Part shown: positions 25,154 to 32,755 of the stretch, piece after piece
How the letters are laid out: each line of letters begins with the position of its first letter
Numbering within the stretch: the stretch's first letter is position 1
Source of the DNA: Nonomuraea muscovyensis
GTDB taxonomy: Bacteria; Actinomycetota; Actinomycetes; Streptosporangiales; Streptosporangiaceae
Length of the DNA stretch: 64,000 nt
Reading direction: 5' to 3'
NCBI RefSeq assembly: GCF_014207745.1
Contig: NZ_JACHJB010000002.1
Span: forward strand, 186,001-250,000
The notes under the pieces: model-generated
What the model was told of the DNA's origin: nothing
The model's input: only the letters and a program-made list of their open reading frames with translations
Database searches by the model: none
Program-made: the position numbers and the translations under genes

Positions 25154-27046
25154 ATGTCGAACTCGCGACGGCGAGGGTTCCTCGCCGCAGTCACACTCGC
25201 GACCGCGTTCGTGGTCGCCGGCGCTCCCGCCGCCTCCGCGACGGCGAAGCCGGAGATCAAAGTCTCCGGCGGGCTCACGCAGCCCGTCTTCTCCTACAAG
25301 GACGCCATCCGTGAGCACGTCCGGGTGGAGTCTCCGGTCGACAGTGACGGTGACGGCAAGAAGGACCTGGTCCGAGTGGACATCATCCGGCCGAAGGAGT
25401 CCGATTCCGGGCTCAAGGTCCCGGTGATCATGCAGGAAAGCCCGTATTACGACGACCCGGGCGTCGGCTACGAGATTGAAAAGAAGAAGTACGACGCGAA
25501 CGGGAACGTGACGAAGTTCCCGATGTATTACGACAACTACTTCGTACCGCGCGGGTACGCGTTCGTGTCCGTCGACATGATCGGCACCAGGTTGTCGGAG
25601 GGCTGTCCGACCTCCTACGGCGCCTCCGACGTGCTCGGCGGCAAGGCGGTCGTCGACTGGCTGAACGGCCGGGCGAACGCCTACGACGACAAGGGCAAGC
25701 CGGTCAAGGCCACCTGGACCACCGGACGCACCGGGATGATCGGCCACTCCTACGAAGGAGCGCTCGCCATCGGCGTCGCCGGCACCGGGGTGCCGGGGCT
25801 GGAGACGATCGTGCCGCTCGCGGGGTACACCAGCGGATACGAGAACTCGCGCAACAACGGCGTCATCACCTGGTTCAAGGGCGCGGCGGCCTGGCAGTCC
25901 AAGCGGGTCGACAAGGATCCGGACGAGAAATGCGCGGCGGTGCGCCAGAAGCTGCTCGAAGACTCCGACGACGCCACCGGCAACTACAACGCCTACTGGC
26001 ACGAACGCAACTACCGGACCGGACCGATCTCGAAGGCGCGCAACGTCCGCGCCAGCGTCTTCGCGGTGATGGGCATGCAGGACCGGAACGTGGTCGGCAG
26101 CCAGTTCTCTGAGTGGTGGGCCCTGCTGCCCCGCACCGTGCAGCGCAAGGCGTGGGTGACGCAGTACGGGCACCTCGACCCGTTCTGGGCCCGCCGCGAC
26201 GTGTGGCTCGACACCCTGCACCAGTGGTTCGACCACGAACTGACGGGCGTCTCCAACGACATCATGCGCCGGCCGCGCATCGACGTGCAGCTCGGCCCGG
26301 ACCGCTGGATCACCCAGGCCGACTGGCCGGCACCGGCGCGGACGACGCCCCTGCGGCCGCAGCGGGACGGCTCCCTGGGCCGCAAGCCGTCGACGGGCAC
26401 CGGGAGCTACCTCGACATCGCCCAGACCGAGATCGCGATGGCCGCCGACCCCACCACTGCCAACCCCAACCGGCTGGCCTTCCTGACCCCGCCGCTGAAG
26501 ACCGCTATGCGGCTGTCCGGAACGCCGTCGGTGAGCCTGCGCCTCAAGCTGGACAAGCCGACCGCCAACCTGGGCGTCCTGCTCGTCGACTACGGCACCG
26601 ACACCCGCATCAACTACCGCGAACGCACCGCGACGACCGCGGAAGGCCTCAAGATCCTCGGCGGCGAGGACTGCGTCGGCGAGAGCACGGTCGATGACGA
26701 CGGCTGCTACTTCAAGGCCGGCGACAACACGGCGACCTCCGGCTTCAGCGTGGTCACCCGCGGCATCCTGGACGCGCAGAACCACAAGTCGCTCAGCCGC
26801 TCGACACCGCTGAAGCCGGGCAAGTCCTACCAGATCACCTGGAAGATGCTGCCGCAGGACTACGAGTTCAAGGCCGGGCACCGACTGGGCCTGGTGCTGA
26901 CCGGAGCCAACGACGACTTCAACCTCGACGAGTCCGGCAACGGCTCCGGGACCGACGTCGAACCCGGCACCGGGGCCAAGGTCACCGTCGACCTGGCCGG
27001 CACGTCGGTGTCGCTGCCGCTGGTCACCGGTACGTCCACCGAGTAG
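25154..27046 (+). CDS. secreted Xaa-Pro dipeptidyl-peptidase-like hydrolase (S15/CocE)
   Basis: 630 residues from the ATG at 25154, seven bases after GGAAGG; an ATG six bases earlier is too close to the ribosome site. A signal peptide covers residues 1-31 (SRRRGFLAAV, hydrophobic core, ASA/T). The alpha/beta hydrolase nucleophile is in GMIGHSYEGALA (S199); a likely acid is in GMQDRNVVG and the base in TQYGHLDPF. The C-terminal beta-sandwich of about 200 residues is the PepX_C domain common to S15 and CocE/NonD enzymes. It should cleave X-Pro dipeptides or esters outside the cell. It stands alone between the P450 hairpins and a pseudogene. Confidence 0.88.
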   Translation: MSNSRRRGFLAAVTLATAFVVAGAPAASATAKPEIKVSGGLTQPVFSYKDAIREHVRVESPVDSDGDGKKDLVRVDIIRPKESDSGLKVPVIMQESPYYDDPGVGYEIEKKKYDANGNVTKFPMYYDNYFVPRGYAFVSVDMIGTRLSEGCPTSYGASDVLGGKAVVDWLNGRANAYDDKGKPVKATWTTGRTGMIGHSYEGALAIGVAGTGVPGLETIVPLAGYTSGYENSRNNGVITWFKGAAAWQSKRVDKDPDEKCAAVRQKLLEDSDDATGNYNAYWHERNYRTGPISKARNVRASVFAVMGMQDRNVVGSQFSEWWALLPRTVQRKAWVTQYGHLDPFWARRDVWLDTLHQWFDHELTGVSNDIMRRPRIDVQLGPDRWITQADWPAPARTTPLRPQRDGSLGRKPSTGTGSYLDIAQTEIAMAADPTTANPNRLAFLTPPLKTAMRLSGTPSVSLRLKLDKPTANLGVLLVDYGTDTRINYRERTATTAEGLKILGGEDCVGESTVDDDGCYFKAGDNTATSGFSVVTRGILDAQNHKSLSRSTPLKPGKSYQITWKMLPQDYEFKAGHRLGLVLTGANDDFNLDESGNGSGTDVEPGTGAKVTVDLAGTSVSLPLVTGTSTE

Positions 27047-27147
27047 CAGCAAGATCGACCCTTCGCCTGCGGTCGTGGCCGGCGATGACCGCGACCGTAG
27101 GCATGACGTCTCGGGCGCCGACCTGCGTCTCGCACGGCCAAGGGCTG

Positions 27148-27370
27148 CACGGCGGCTGGGGCTTCGGGATGGCGGTGCGCACCTACCGCGGCGACTACGC
27201 CCCCCATCGGCCGGTTCGGCTGGGACGGCGGAACCGGCACCTCCACCTACGCCGACCCGCACCACCAGCTCACCGGACTCCCGCTCACCCAGGTCGGCAG
27301 GTCCATCCCGAACCCGATGCGGCTCATCCACGACTTCTGGACCACGCTCTACCAGGCCATCGACGACTGA
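27148..27370 (+). pseudogene. serine hydrolase C-terminal remnant (paralogue of the 17.2 kb gene)
   Basis: The sequence encodes HGGWGFGMAVRTYRGDYAP in one frame and, after a shift, GRFGWDGGTGTSTYADP and FWTTLYQAIDD up to a TGA. Each piece matches the last 80 residues of the intact serine hydrolase ending at 18472 (GYGFGMAVRTHRRD, FGWDGGLGTSAYADP, FWTTAYQA). The whole N-terminal three quarters, including the SxxK active site, is gone. Confidence 0.8.
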
Positions 27371-27451
27371 CACCGGGCCCACGTCCGGTACGTCCGCTGG
27401 AATCCACGGCACCCCACGGTCAGCAAAACAGCTTCGAAGGAGCACACGACC

Positions 27452-27520
27452 ATGTCCGTCACCCCTACCGACCAGGACAAGCTCACCCCGCGCACGCCGC
27501 CTACGGCGCCGTCACGCTGA
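27452..27520 (+). pseudogene. frameshifted 5' copy of the 135-residue protein gene
   Basis: ATG after AAGGAG; the frame reads MSVTPTDQDKLTPRT and then ends at a TGA after 22 codons because one base is missing relative to the gene at 20288. After the deletion the similarity continues in the next frame (AYGAVTLMAAADATGKPHK). The TGA overlaps the ATG of the following frame as TGATG, a possible restart arrangement. The 5' flanking sequence also resembles that of the 20288 gene. Confidence 0.75.
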
Positions 27521-28170
27521 TGGCCGCCGCCGATGCCACCGGCAAGCCCCACAAGGCCGTCACCGAGGGCTCCGATCCGCCTGGCTCACCCGCGCTGCGC
27601 GCGTCCGACGCGGACCGCGACCGGGTCGTCGAACTGCTGCGCGCCGCCGTAGCCGACGGCCGGCTCGACCCGGTCGAGTTCGACGAGCGGCTGGACGCGG
27701 CGCTGGCCACCCGCACCATCGACGCGCTGACCCCGCTCATCACCGACCTGATCGCGGTTGCAGGCGGCGACGGCGCACTCGCGCTGCCGTTCGCTGAGAC
27801 GCCGGCTGAGCCGGCCGCCGAACTGCTCACCATCAATGAGCGGCACGGCTCGGTGCGCCGTGACGGCCGGTGGACGCTGCCGTACCGGCTGGCGCTGCGC
27901 ACCGCGTGGTGCGATGTGCTGCTGGACATGACCAGCGCGGTGCGTAGCGCGCCCGAGCTGGTCATCGAGCTGCGGGTGCGCGGCGGCAACGTGGAGTTGG
28001 TCCTCGCGCCGGGCATGGTGGTGGACGCCAACGAGCTGTCGGTGCGGCACAGCATGGTGGCGATCAGCAGGGACGCGGGCGACAACACGCCGGAGACGCT
28101 GCGCGTCCGCTTGGTAGGCCGAATGCGGCACGGCCGGCTCGACGCCCGGTGGCAGGCGCCGCGCCGGTGA
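27520..28170 (+). CDS. DUF1707 domain protein with a foreign N-terminal segment
   Basis: 216 residues if translation restarts at the ATG at 27520. Residues 1-20 (MAAADATGKPHKAVTEGS) are the continuation of the frameshifted 20288-like gene. From ALRASDADRDRVVELLRAA onward it is a DUF1707 domain (SHOCT-like, with LDPVEFDERLDAALATRT), followed by about 130 residues resembling the DUF2154/LiaF-like beta-rich part seen in related cell-wall stress proteins. It thus looks like a fusion made by deletion between two genes. There is no ribosome site at 27520; expression would depend on coupling with the short upstream frame. Confidence 0.6.
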   Translation: MAAADATGKPHKAVTEGSDPPGSPALRASDADRDRVVELLRAAVADGRLDPVEFDERLDAALATRTIDALTPLITDLIAVAGGDGALALPFAETPAEPAAELLTINERHGSVRRDGRWTLPYRLALRTAWCDVLLDMTSAVRSAPELVIELRVRGGNVELVLAPGMVVDANELSVRHSMVAISRDAGDNTPETLRVRLVGRMRHGRLDARWQAPRR

Positions 28171-28300
28171 GGCGGCAGGGCCCGGATACCGCAGGCCTGC
28201 CCGTCCTGCTCAACCCCTGACCCCGGTGCCGAAGGTCAGGAAGGTCTCTTCAGGCAGCGTCGGTCCGGGGCCTGACGCCGCCGTGGAGCCGCTGCCCTGA

Positions 28301-29221
28301 TCAGCTGCCGAGTCTGCCGAGTACGTCCTGGATCGCCTGGAGAACGGCGTCGGGACGGCGGAATATGACGGAGAGGTGTCCGGCGTCGTCGACAACGCGG
28401 TTCTCGCCGTGCGTAACCGATGTGGCCAGCGCGGTGTAGAGCCGCGTCTTGGCTTCTGCCTCCTCGCGGAGGAGCGATGTGGGTATGCCCTGGGTGACCG
28501 CTTCTTTGAAGGGGTCGATCGCCGTGGCGGTGAGCACGATCAGCGGGACGTCGGGCATCGGTCCCGCGTTGCGTACCTCGTCATGGAGTCGGTAACGGTT
28601 GGCCGCCTCCTGGCCACCGATCTTCAGCCATTCCGGGCTGACGTGACGTTCGATCAGCGGCTCGCGGATCTCTTCCGGCCAGTCGGCCAGTTCCCGCGCG
28701 AACAGGGTGCGGTAGAACTGGATGATTTCGTCGGGCAACTCGTCAGGCACCGCCTCGTCGGGGTCCCATGCCTGATACAGCTCGTTCAGTTCCTTGGGCA
28801 TGTAGGCGTCATAGTCCTCGTGTTCGGGCTCCACCAGGACCGACCCCGCCACCTCGTCGGGGAAACGCTGCGCATAGTGGCGGGCGTAGAGGCCGCCGAG
28901 AGAATGACCGACCAGCAGGTAGGGAGCGGGCACGCCGGCGACCCGCAGCAGCTCGCGCAGCTCATCGGTGACCTGGGTGGAGGTGCGCGGCAGCTCGACC
29001 CGGTCACTCCACCCCGTTCCGGCCCGGTCGTAGAGCACGCTCGTGGTGAGTTCGGCGGCCCGCTGCTGAACGATGAAGCCGTCCATCCCGGATGAGCCGG
29101 CCCCGGGTAGGAACACCACCGCCGGGCCCCCGCTGCCCGATCGGTGGAGGAACAGTCTCCGATCCCTGACCTGGTAGTACCGTCCCACTGGCGGCGTCGC
29201 CTCGGCCGTTCGACGTTGCAT
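28301..29221 (-). CDS. alpha/beta hydrolase
   Basis: 306 residues from the ATG at 29221; an in-frame ATG at 29290 would add 23 residues and neither has a strong ribosome site. The family pattern is clear: VVFLPGAGSSGMDG (oxyanion region), SVLYDRAGTGWSD, the nucleophile elbow LVGHSLGGLYAR, and the late VVDDAGHLSVIF with the catalytic His. No signal peptide. The substrate is unknown; the class includes haloalkane, epoxide and ester hydrolases. It is divergent from an HTH regulator gene 117 bases away, which probably controls it. Confidence 0.88.
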   Translation of the reverse strand: MQRRTAEATPPVGRYYQVRDRRLFLHRSGSGGPAVVFLPGAGSSGMDGFIVQQRAAELTTSVLYDRAGTGWSDRVELPRTSTQVTDELRELLRVAGVPAPYLLVGHSLGGLYARHYAQRFPDEVAGSVLVEPEHEDYDAYMPKELNELYQAWDPDEAVPDELPDEIIQFYRTLFARELADWPEEIREPLIERHVSPEWLKIGGQEAANRYRLHDEVRNAGPMPDVPLIVLTATAIDPFKEAVTQGIPTSLLREEAEAKTRLYTALATSVTHGENRVVDDAGHLSVIFRRPDAVLQAIQDVLGRLGS

Positions 29222-29338
29222 CGCTGACTCTCTCACTGTCGGCGCCGGCTGGGCGGAGACGAGCGTGCGCCTTTCGGGGCTGCCACCCATCGCCACGCCA
29301 CCGAGCGTGTGCTTTCCCAATTTCAGGAACGGTACCAG

Positions 29339-29926
29339 ATGTGGGATCGTAGGGCCGTGGACACCCTTGATCTGCTCCTGCACCCGGTCCGGCTGCGCAT
29401 CGTGCACGCCATGTCCGGCGCTCACACCCGCACCACGTCCGACCTGTGCGCCGGCCTGCCCGACGTGCCCAAGACCACGGTGTACCGGCACGTCGGCCTG
29501 CTGGCCGAGGCGGGAGTGCTGGAAGTCGTCGACGAACAGCGCGTGCACGGCGCCGTCGAACGCCATTACCGGCTACGCCGCGAGCAGGCGGGGATCGACG
29601 CTGATATGGCCGCGTCGATGTCCCTGGACGAGCACCGTCACGGGTTCGCCGCAGCCATGGCCGCCCTGCACGCCGAGTTCAACGCCTACCTCGACCGGGA
29701 CGGAGCCGACCCGACCGCCGACTCCGTGGGCTACCGGCAGGGCACCGTCTGGCTCAGCCCGGGCGAGCTCGCCGAGATGATCGACGAGCTGCGCGACGTC
29801 CTGGCCTCCAGGGCGGGCAACGAACCCGCGCCTGACCGCAGCCCTCACCTCCTGAGCATGATCCTGTTCCCGACGGGGGAACCACCGCGACACAGGGCCG
29901 GCGGGCAGGCCGACGACCACCCCTGA
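29339..29926 (+). CDS. ArsR-like winged-helix regulator
   Basis: 195 residues from the ATG at 29339 (MWDRRAVDTLDLLLHPVRLR); an upstream GTG exists but this methionine opens the domain correctly. The HTH_20/ArsR-type fold reads HPVRLRIVHAMSGAHTRTTS, VPKTTVYRHVGLLAEAGVL and VERHYRLRR. The C-terminal 110 residues resemble those of HTH regulators linked to drug or hydrolase genes. Divergent to the alpha/beta hydrolase, its likely target. There are no metal-binding cysteines. Confidence 0.83.
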   Translation: MWDRRAVDTLDLLLHPVRLRIVHAMSGAHTRTTSDLCAGLPDVPKTTVYRHVGLLAEAGVLEVVDEQRVHGAVERHYRLRREQAGIDADMAASMSLDEHRHGFAAAMAALHAEFNAYLDRDGADPTADSVGYRQGTVWLSPGELAEMIDELRDVLASRAGNEPAPDRSPHLLSMILFPTGEPPRHRAGGQADDHP

Positions 29927-30047
29927 GTCCGTGCGCCGGCCGCTCGTTCTCGCCAGTGCTCCAGACCGTGCCGAGTGGTCAGGGTGCCGGGCTGGTAGGA
30001 GCACCGTGCCGTACGTTCCTGCCTCGCTGCGTAGTCGTCCCCTGACG

Positions 30048-30963
30048 TCAGGGAAGGTCCGGACGAGATCCGTGCGCGAACCGCACGGTGATGGACAAGC
30101 CCCCTTCGGGGCGTGCGCTGGTGGTGAGGATGGCGTGGTGAGCCCTGCGTGACGGCATTGACGATGGCGAGGCCGAGGCCGTAGCCGGAGGTCTGAGTGG
30201 TGACCTTTACGTGCCCGTTTGCGTGGTTGTGGCGGATGGCGTTGTCGATGGGGTTGGCGACGAGGCTTTCGATCAGTCTCGGGTCTCCGGCCGTCACTGC
30301 GGGCGTGAGGTGTTCGACGAGGTCAATGCCTGTCTCCGTTGCTTGGTCGCGGCGGGAGGCGAGCACTCCTTCGGCGACGTGGGCGAGGTCGAGGGTGTCC
30401 CAGCGGGTGACGCCGCGCTCGCTGGTGGCCAGAGCGAGCAGTGCTTGGACGAGCCGCTCCTGGCGTCCGCCCAGAGAGCGAGGGCCTCCTGACAGGCCGA
30501 GCGCAGGGTGTCGGTGCCGGCATCGGGGTCGGCGAGGGCGACCTCCAGCAGGGTGCGCAGGCCGGCGAGAGGGGTGCGCAGCTCGTGGGAGGCGTCGGCG
30601 ACGAAGTGGCGTTGGGCGTCGAAGGAGGCCTGCAGGCGGGCGAACAGGTCGTCGGGCGTGTGGCCGAGCTCGGTCAGCTCGTCCGTGGGCTCGCCGAGAG
30701 CAAGTCGCCGGTGGAGGTCTCCGGCGGAGATGATTGTGGCGGTGGCGGTGATGGCGCGCAGCGGGCGCAGGAACCGGCCGGCGACGAACCAGCCCAGAGC
30801 CAGGGCGACGGGAATCAGAAGGACCAGAGCGACGGTGGATCCCATGAGGAGCTGGGGCAGGCTGATCCCGGGCCCGGATTCGATGATCGCGCTCGATGAG
30901 GGGTGGCCTTGGGGGATGGCCGCGTGGATGCTGGCGAGCGGGACGGCGACAAGCCCCTCGTGA
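30048..30963 (-). pseudogene. sensor histidine kinase, truncated and frameshifted
   Basis: Read on the minus strand: a transmembrane helix (LLMGSTVALVLLIPVALALG), HAMP region, phosphoacceptor box DASHELRTPLAGLRTLLEV, then a frame change near 30475 into RQERLVQALLALATSERGV and NPIDNAIRHNHANG (N box), a direct jump to GYGLGLAIVNAVT (G2 box) that omits the ATP-lid, and a second frame change into HAILTTSARPEGGLSITVRF and the stop at 30048. The sensor domain at the N terminus is missing. At least two frameshifts, one internal deletion and loss of the 5' end make this inactive. Confidence 0.88.
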
Positions 30964-31640
30964 CCGGGGTCGGTGACATCGGGCCCGCCACGGTGGAGGG
31001 CGGTGTGCGCGCCGACCTCGTGCTGATCGGCGGGGCTGTGGGGCTGATCCTGGTGCTCGTGGTGGCGGTCATGTTCTTCACCGCGGAACACCGGCGGGGG
31101 CTGATCGGGACCGGCCTGCCGGCCGAGCCGCATCCAGCGTGGCTGCTGGCGGCCAAGGCCATGACGGTCGGCGCGGTCGCGTTCGTGACGGGGTTGGTGA
31201 CCTCGGCGGTCGTGGTCCCTGTCGGCCTGGCGATGTTGCGTGCCAATCAGAACCTGGTCCAGCCGATCACCCTGGGTGCCGAGCTGCGGGTGATCGTTGG
31301 CTACGCGGCGCTGACCGCGGCCGCCGCCGTGCTGGCTCTGGGCCTGGCCGCGCTGGTCAAGTGGGGCATCGTCGCCATCGGGCCGGCCCTCGCGCTGGTC
31401 GTCGTGCCTTACCTGCTGGCGACCGCGGGCCTGGCGCCATGGCTGCTGATGATCATCCCAGCCGCCGGGTTCGCGATCACGCAGAGCGTCCCCACGTTCG
31501 CGCATGTGGACGTGGACCAGTCACTGCTCGGGGGCTACTACCCGCTCCCGCCATGGGCAGGCTTGACCGTGACCTGCGGGTATGCCGCCCTCGCCCTCGG
31601 GGCGGCGATAGCCGTACACCGCAGGAAAGTGCCACGTTAG
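30960..31640 (+). pseudogene. ABC-2-like transporter permease, 5' truncated
   Basis: From a possible GTG at 30960 the frame gives 226 residues with five hydrophobic helices (LVLIGGAVGLILVLVVAV, then others to the C-terminal LTVTCGYAALALGAAIAV) and a cytoplasmic loop FFTAEHRRGLIGTGLPAEP. This is the usual C-terminal two-thirds of an ABC permease of the drug-export class. The first transmembrane helix and N terminus are missing, there is no ribosome site and no ATPase gene nearby. The 5' break lies within a few bases of the broken 5' end of the divergent histidine kinase. Confidence 0.7.
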
Positions 31641-31823
31641 GTCCGCTCACAGAACCCGCTTGGCGCGTCAGGGAGCCCGGTCGGGCCGAGGCCGAGATCG
31701 AACCGGCCGGCCTCGCCGGTTTCTACGCGGCCCCGTCCCGCGACACGATGCCGTCCGCCGGCGCCCCGACCCGCACTGCGTGTCCCGGGCCGCGAGGCTG
31801 CGTGACCGCTTTCCACGGGCCGG

Positions 31824-32013
31824 CTGCCCGGCCGGCTCAGCGCGGAGGACCTGGACGTCTGCGCCGCCGAGTTCGAGCGGACCGGCCCGCGCGGGGCGCC
31901 CGGCCGCCACCGGAACATGGACCGGGACAGGGAGGACCTCGCCGGCTTCGACGGCTCACCCGTCACCCAGCCGTCGCTGTTCGCCGGGGGCGCGCTGGAC
32001 GCCTCCACTCGGA
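31824..32013 (+). pseudogene. epoxide hydrolase-like fragment
   Basis: The frame encodes LSAEDLDVCAAEFERTGPRG, then NMDRDREDLAGFDGSPVTQP and SLFAGGALDAST. This matches the cap/core junction of soluble epoxide hydrolases (typically EEDLDVYAAEFERTGFRG, NMDRDWEDL, PSLFIGG.LDAST). The nucleophile region before it and the final histidine after it are absent. The segment 31641-31823 before it contains no clear gene. Confidence 0.75.
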
Positions 32014-32051
32014 GACGAGCGGGGGTCTGTCGCAGGGCGGCTGGCGGCCGG

Positions 32052-32537
32052 TCAGGGGATGACGTCGGCCACGACGCGCACGCGGCCCTTCCGGCAGGAG
32101 GAGAGCCGGCCGGTCATGGCCTGCGCGGCCGAGTTGCTCGCGCAGAGCCACCCGGCGACGGTGGCGACGCCGGCGCTGCCCTGTTTCGGGGTGTCCGGGC
32201 GGTAGTAGGCGCGGAAGACCCGCATGACCTCGCGGCAGTCGGCGCGACCCGTGTGCACCGCGATGGCGGCCATGGGGCCGTCGTTGGGCGGCTGGAGCTC
32301 GCCGCAGACCGTGCGGGGTCCGGACAGCACGGGCTCCGACGGTGCCGGTGTGGTGGGAGCCGGTGGGGTCGCAGCCGGTGGGGTCGGCGCGGGCGTGGAC
32401 GCGGGCGACGCGGGCGACACGGGCTCCGAGGCGGCGGGGGCCGGGGGAGCGGTCCGTCGTCCCATGGGGTTCGCGCAGGCACTCGGCGTGGTGAGCAGTA
32501 GCGCGACGCAGACGAGGGTGAGAGGGCGGACGGGCAT
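32052..32537 (-). CDS. Pro/Ala-rich lipoprotein of unknown function
   Basis: 161 residues from the ATG at 32537, with GGAGAT upstream. The signal peptide (RPLTLVCVALLLTTPSAC) ends in a plausible lipobox cysteine, followed by a 50-residue Pro/Ala/Thr linker and a C-terminal domain of about 90 residues with conserved-looking cysteines and RVFRAYYRPD, AGWLCASN and RGRLSSC-like segments. The cysteine pattern suggests disulfides in an extracytoplasmic fold. I do not recognise the family. Located downstream of two hairpins, so it is likely monocistronic. Confidence 0.7.
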   Translation of the reverse strand: MPVRPLTLVCVALLLTTPSACANPMGRRTAPPAPAASEPVSPASPASTPAPTPPAATPPAPTTPAPSEPVLSGPRTVCGELQPPNDGPMAAIAVHTGRADCREVMRVFRAYYRPDTPKQGSAGVATVAGWLCASNSAAQAMTGRLSSCRKGRVRVVADVIP

Positions 32538-32623
32538 GGGGGATCTCCGCGGTTCGGATTCGGCCGGCGGGATGGAGTCTCGCACGTTCGGGAGGAGGCC
32601 GGGCCGTCGCCGCCCGGCCTACC

Positions 32624-32661
32624 TTCAGGTGGGCGTGCCCCGGGCGGCGCGCCCACCTGAA
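32624..32661. terminator. hairpin upstream of the lipoprotein gene
   Basis: Perfect 12-bp arms TTCAGGTGGGCG and CGCCCACCTGAA around 14 bases. It shares its last two bases with the next hairpin. Confidence 0.6.
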
Positions 32662-32699
32662 GGCCCCGCGGGGCCGGGTGCGAGGCCCCGCGGGGCCTT
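32660..32699 (-). terminator. terminator of the beta-helix protein gene
   Basis: Perfect 16-bp arms (AAGGCCCCGCGGGGCC and its complement) with an 8-base loop, ending in TT. Located about 50 bases after the stop of the minus-strand beta-helix gene. Each arm is itself palindromic. Confidence 0.75.
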
Positions 32700-32700
32700 C

Positions 32701-32755
32701 GCATGGTCAGCCGGCATGGTCAGCCCGCGGGGTCAGCCCGTGGGGTCAGCCCGCG
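32701..32755 (-). repeat. short tandem repeat of GGTCAGCCCGCGG type
   Basis: Four imperfect copies of GGTCAGCC(CGCGG) with 13-15 base spacing at and just past the 3' end of the beta-helix gene; the last copy includes its stop codon. Three of the copies supply additional stop triplets on the minus strand. Confidence 0.5.
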
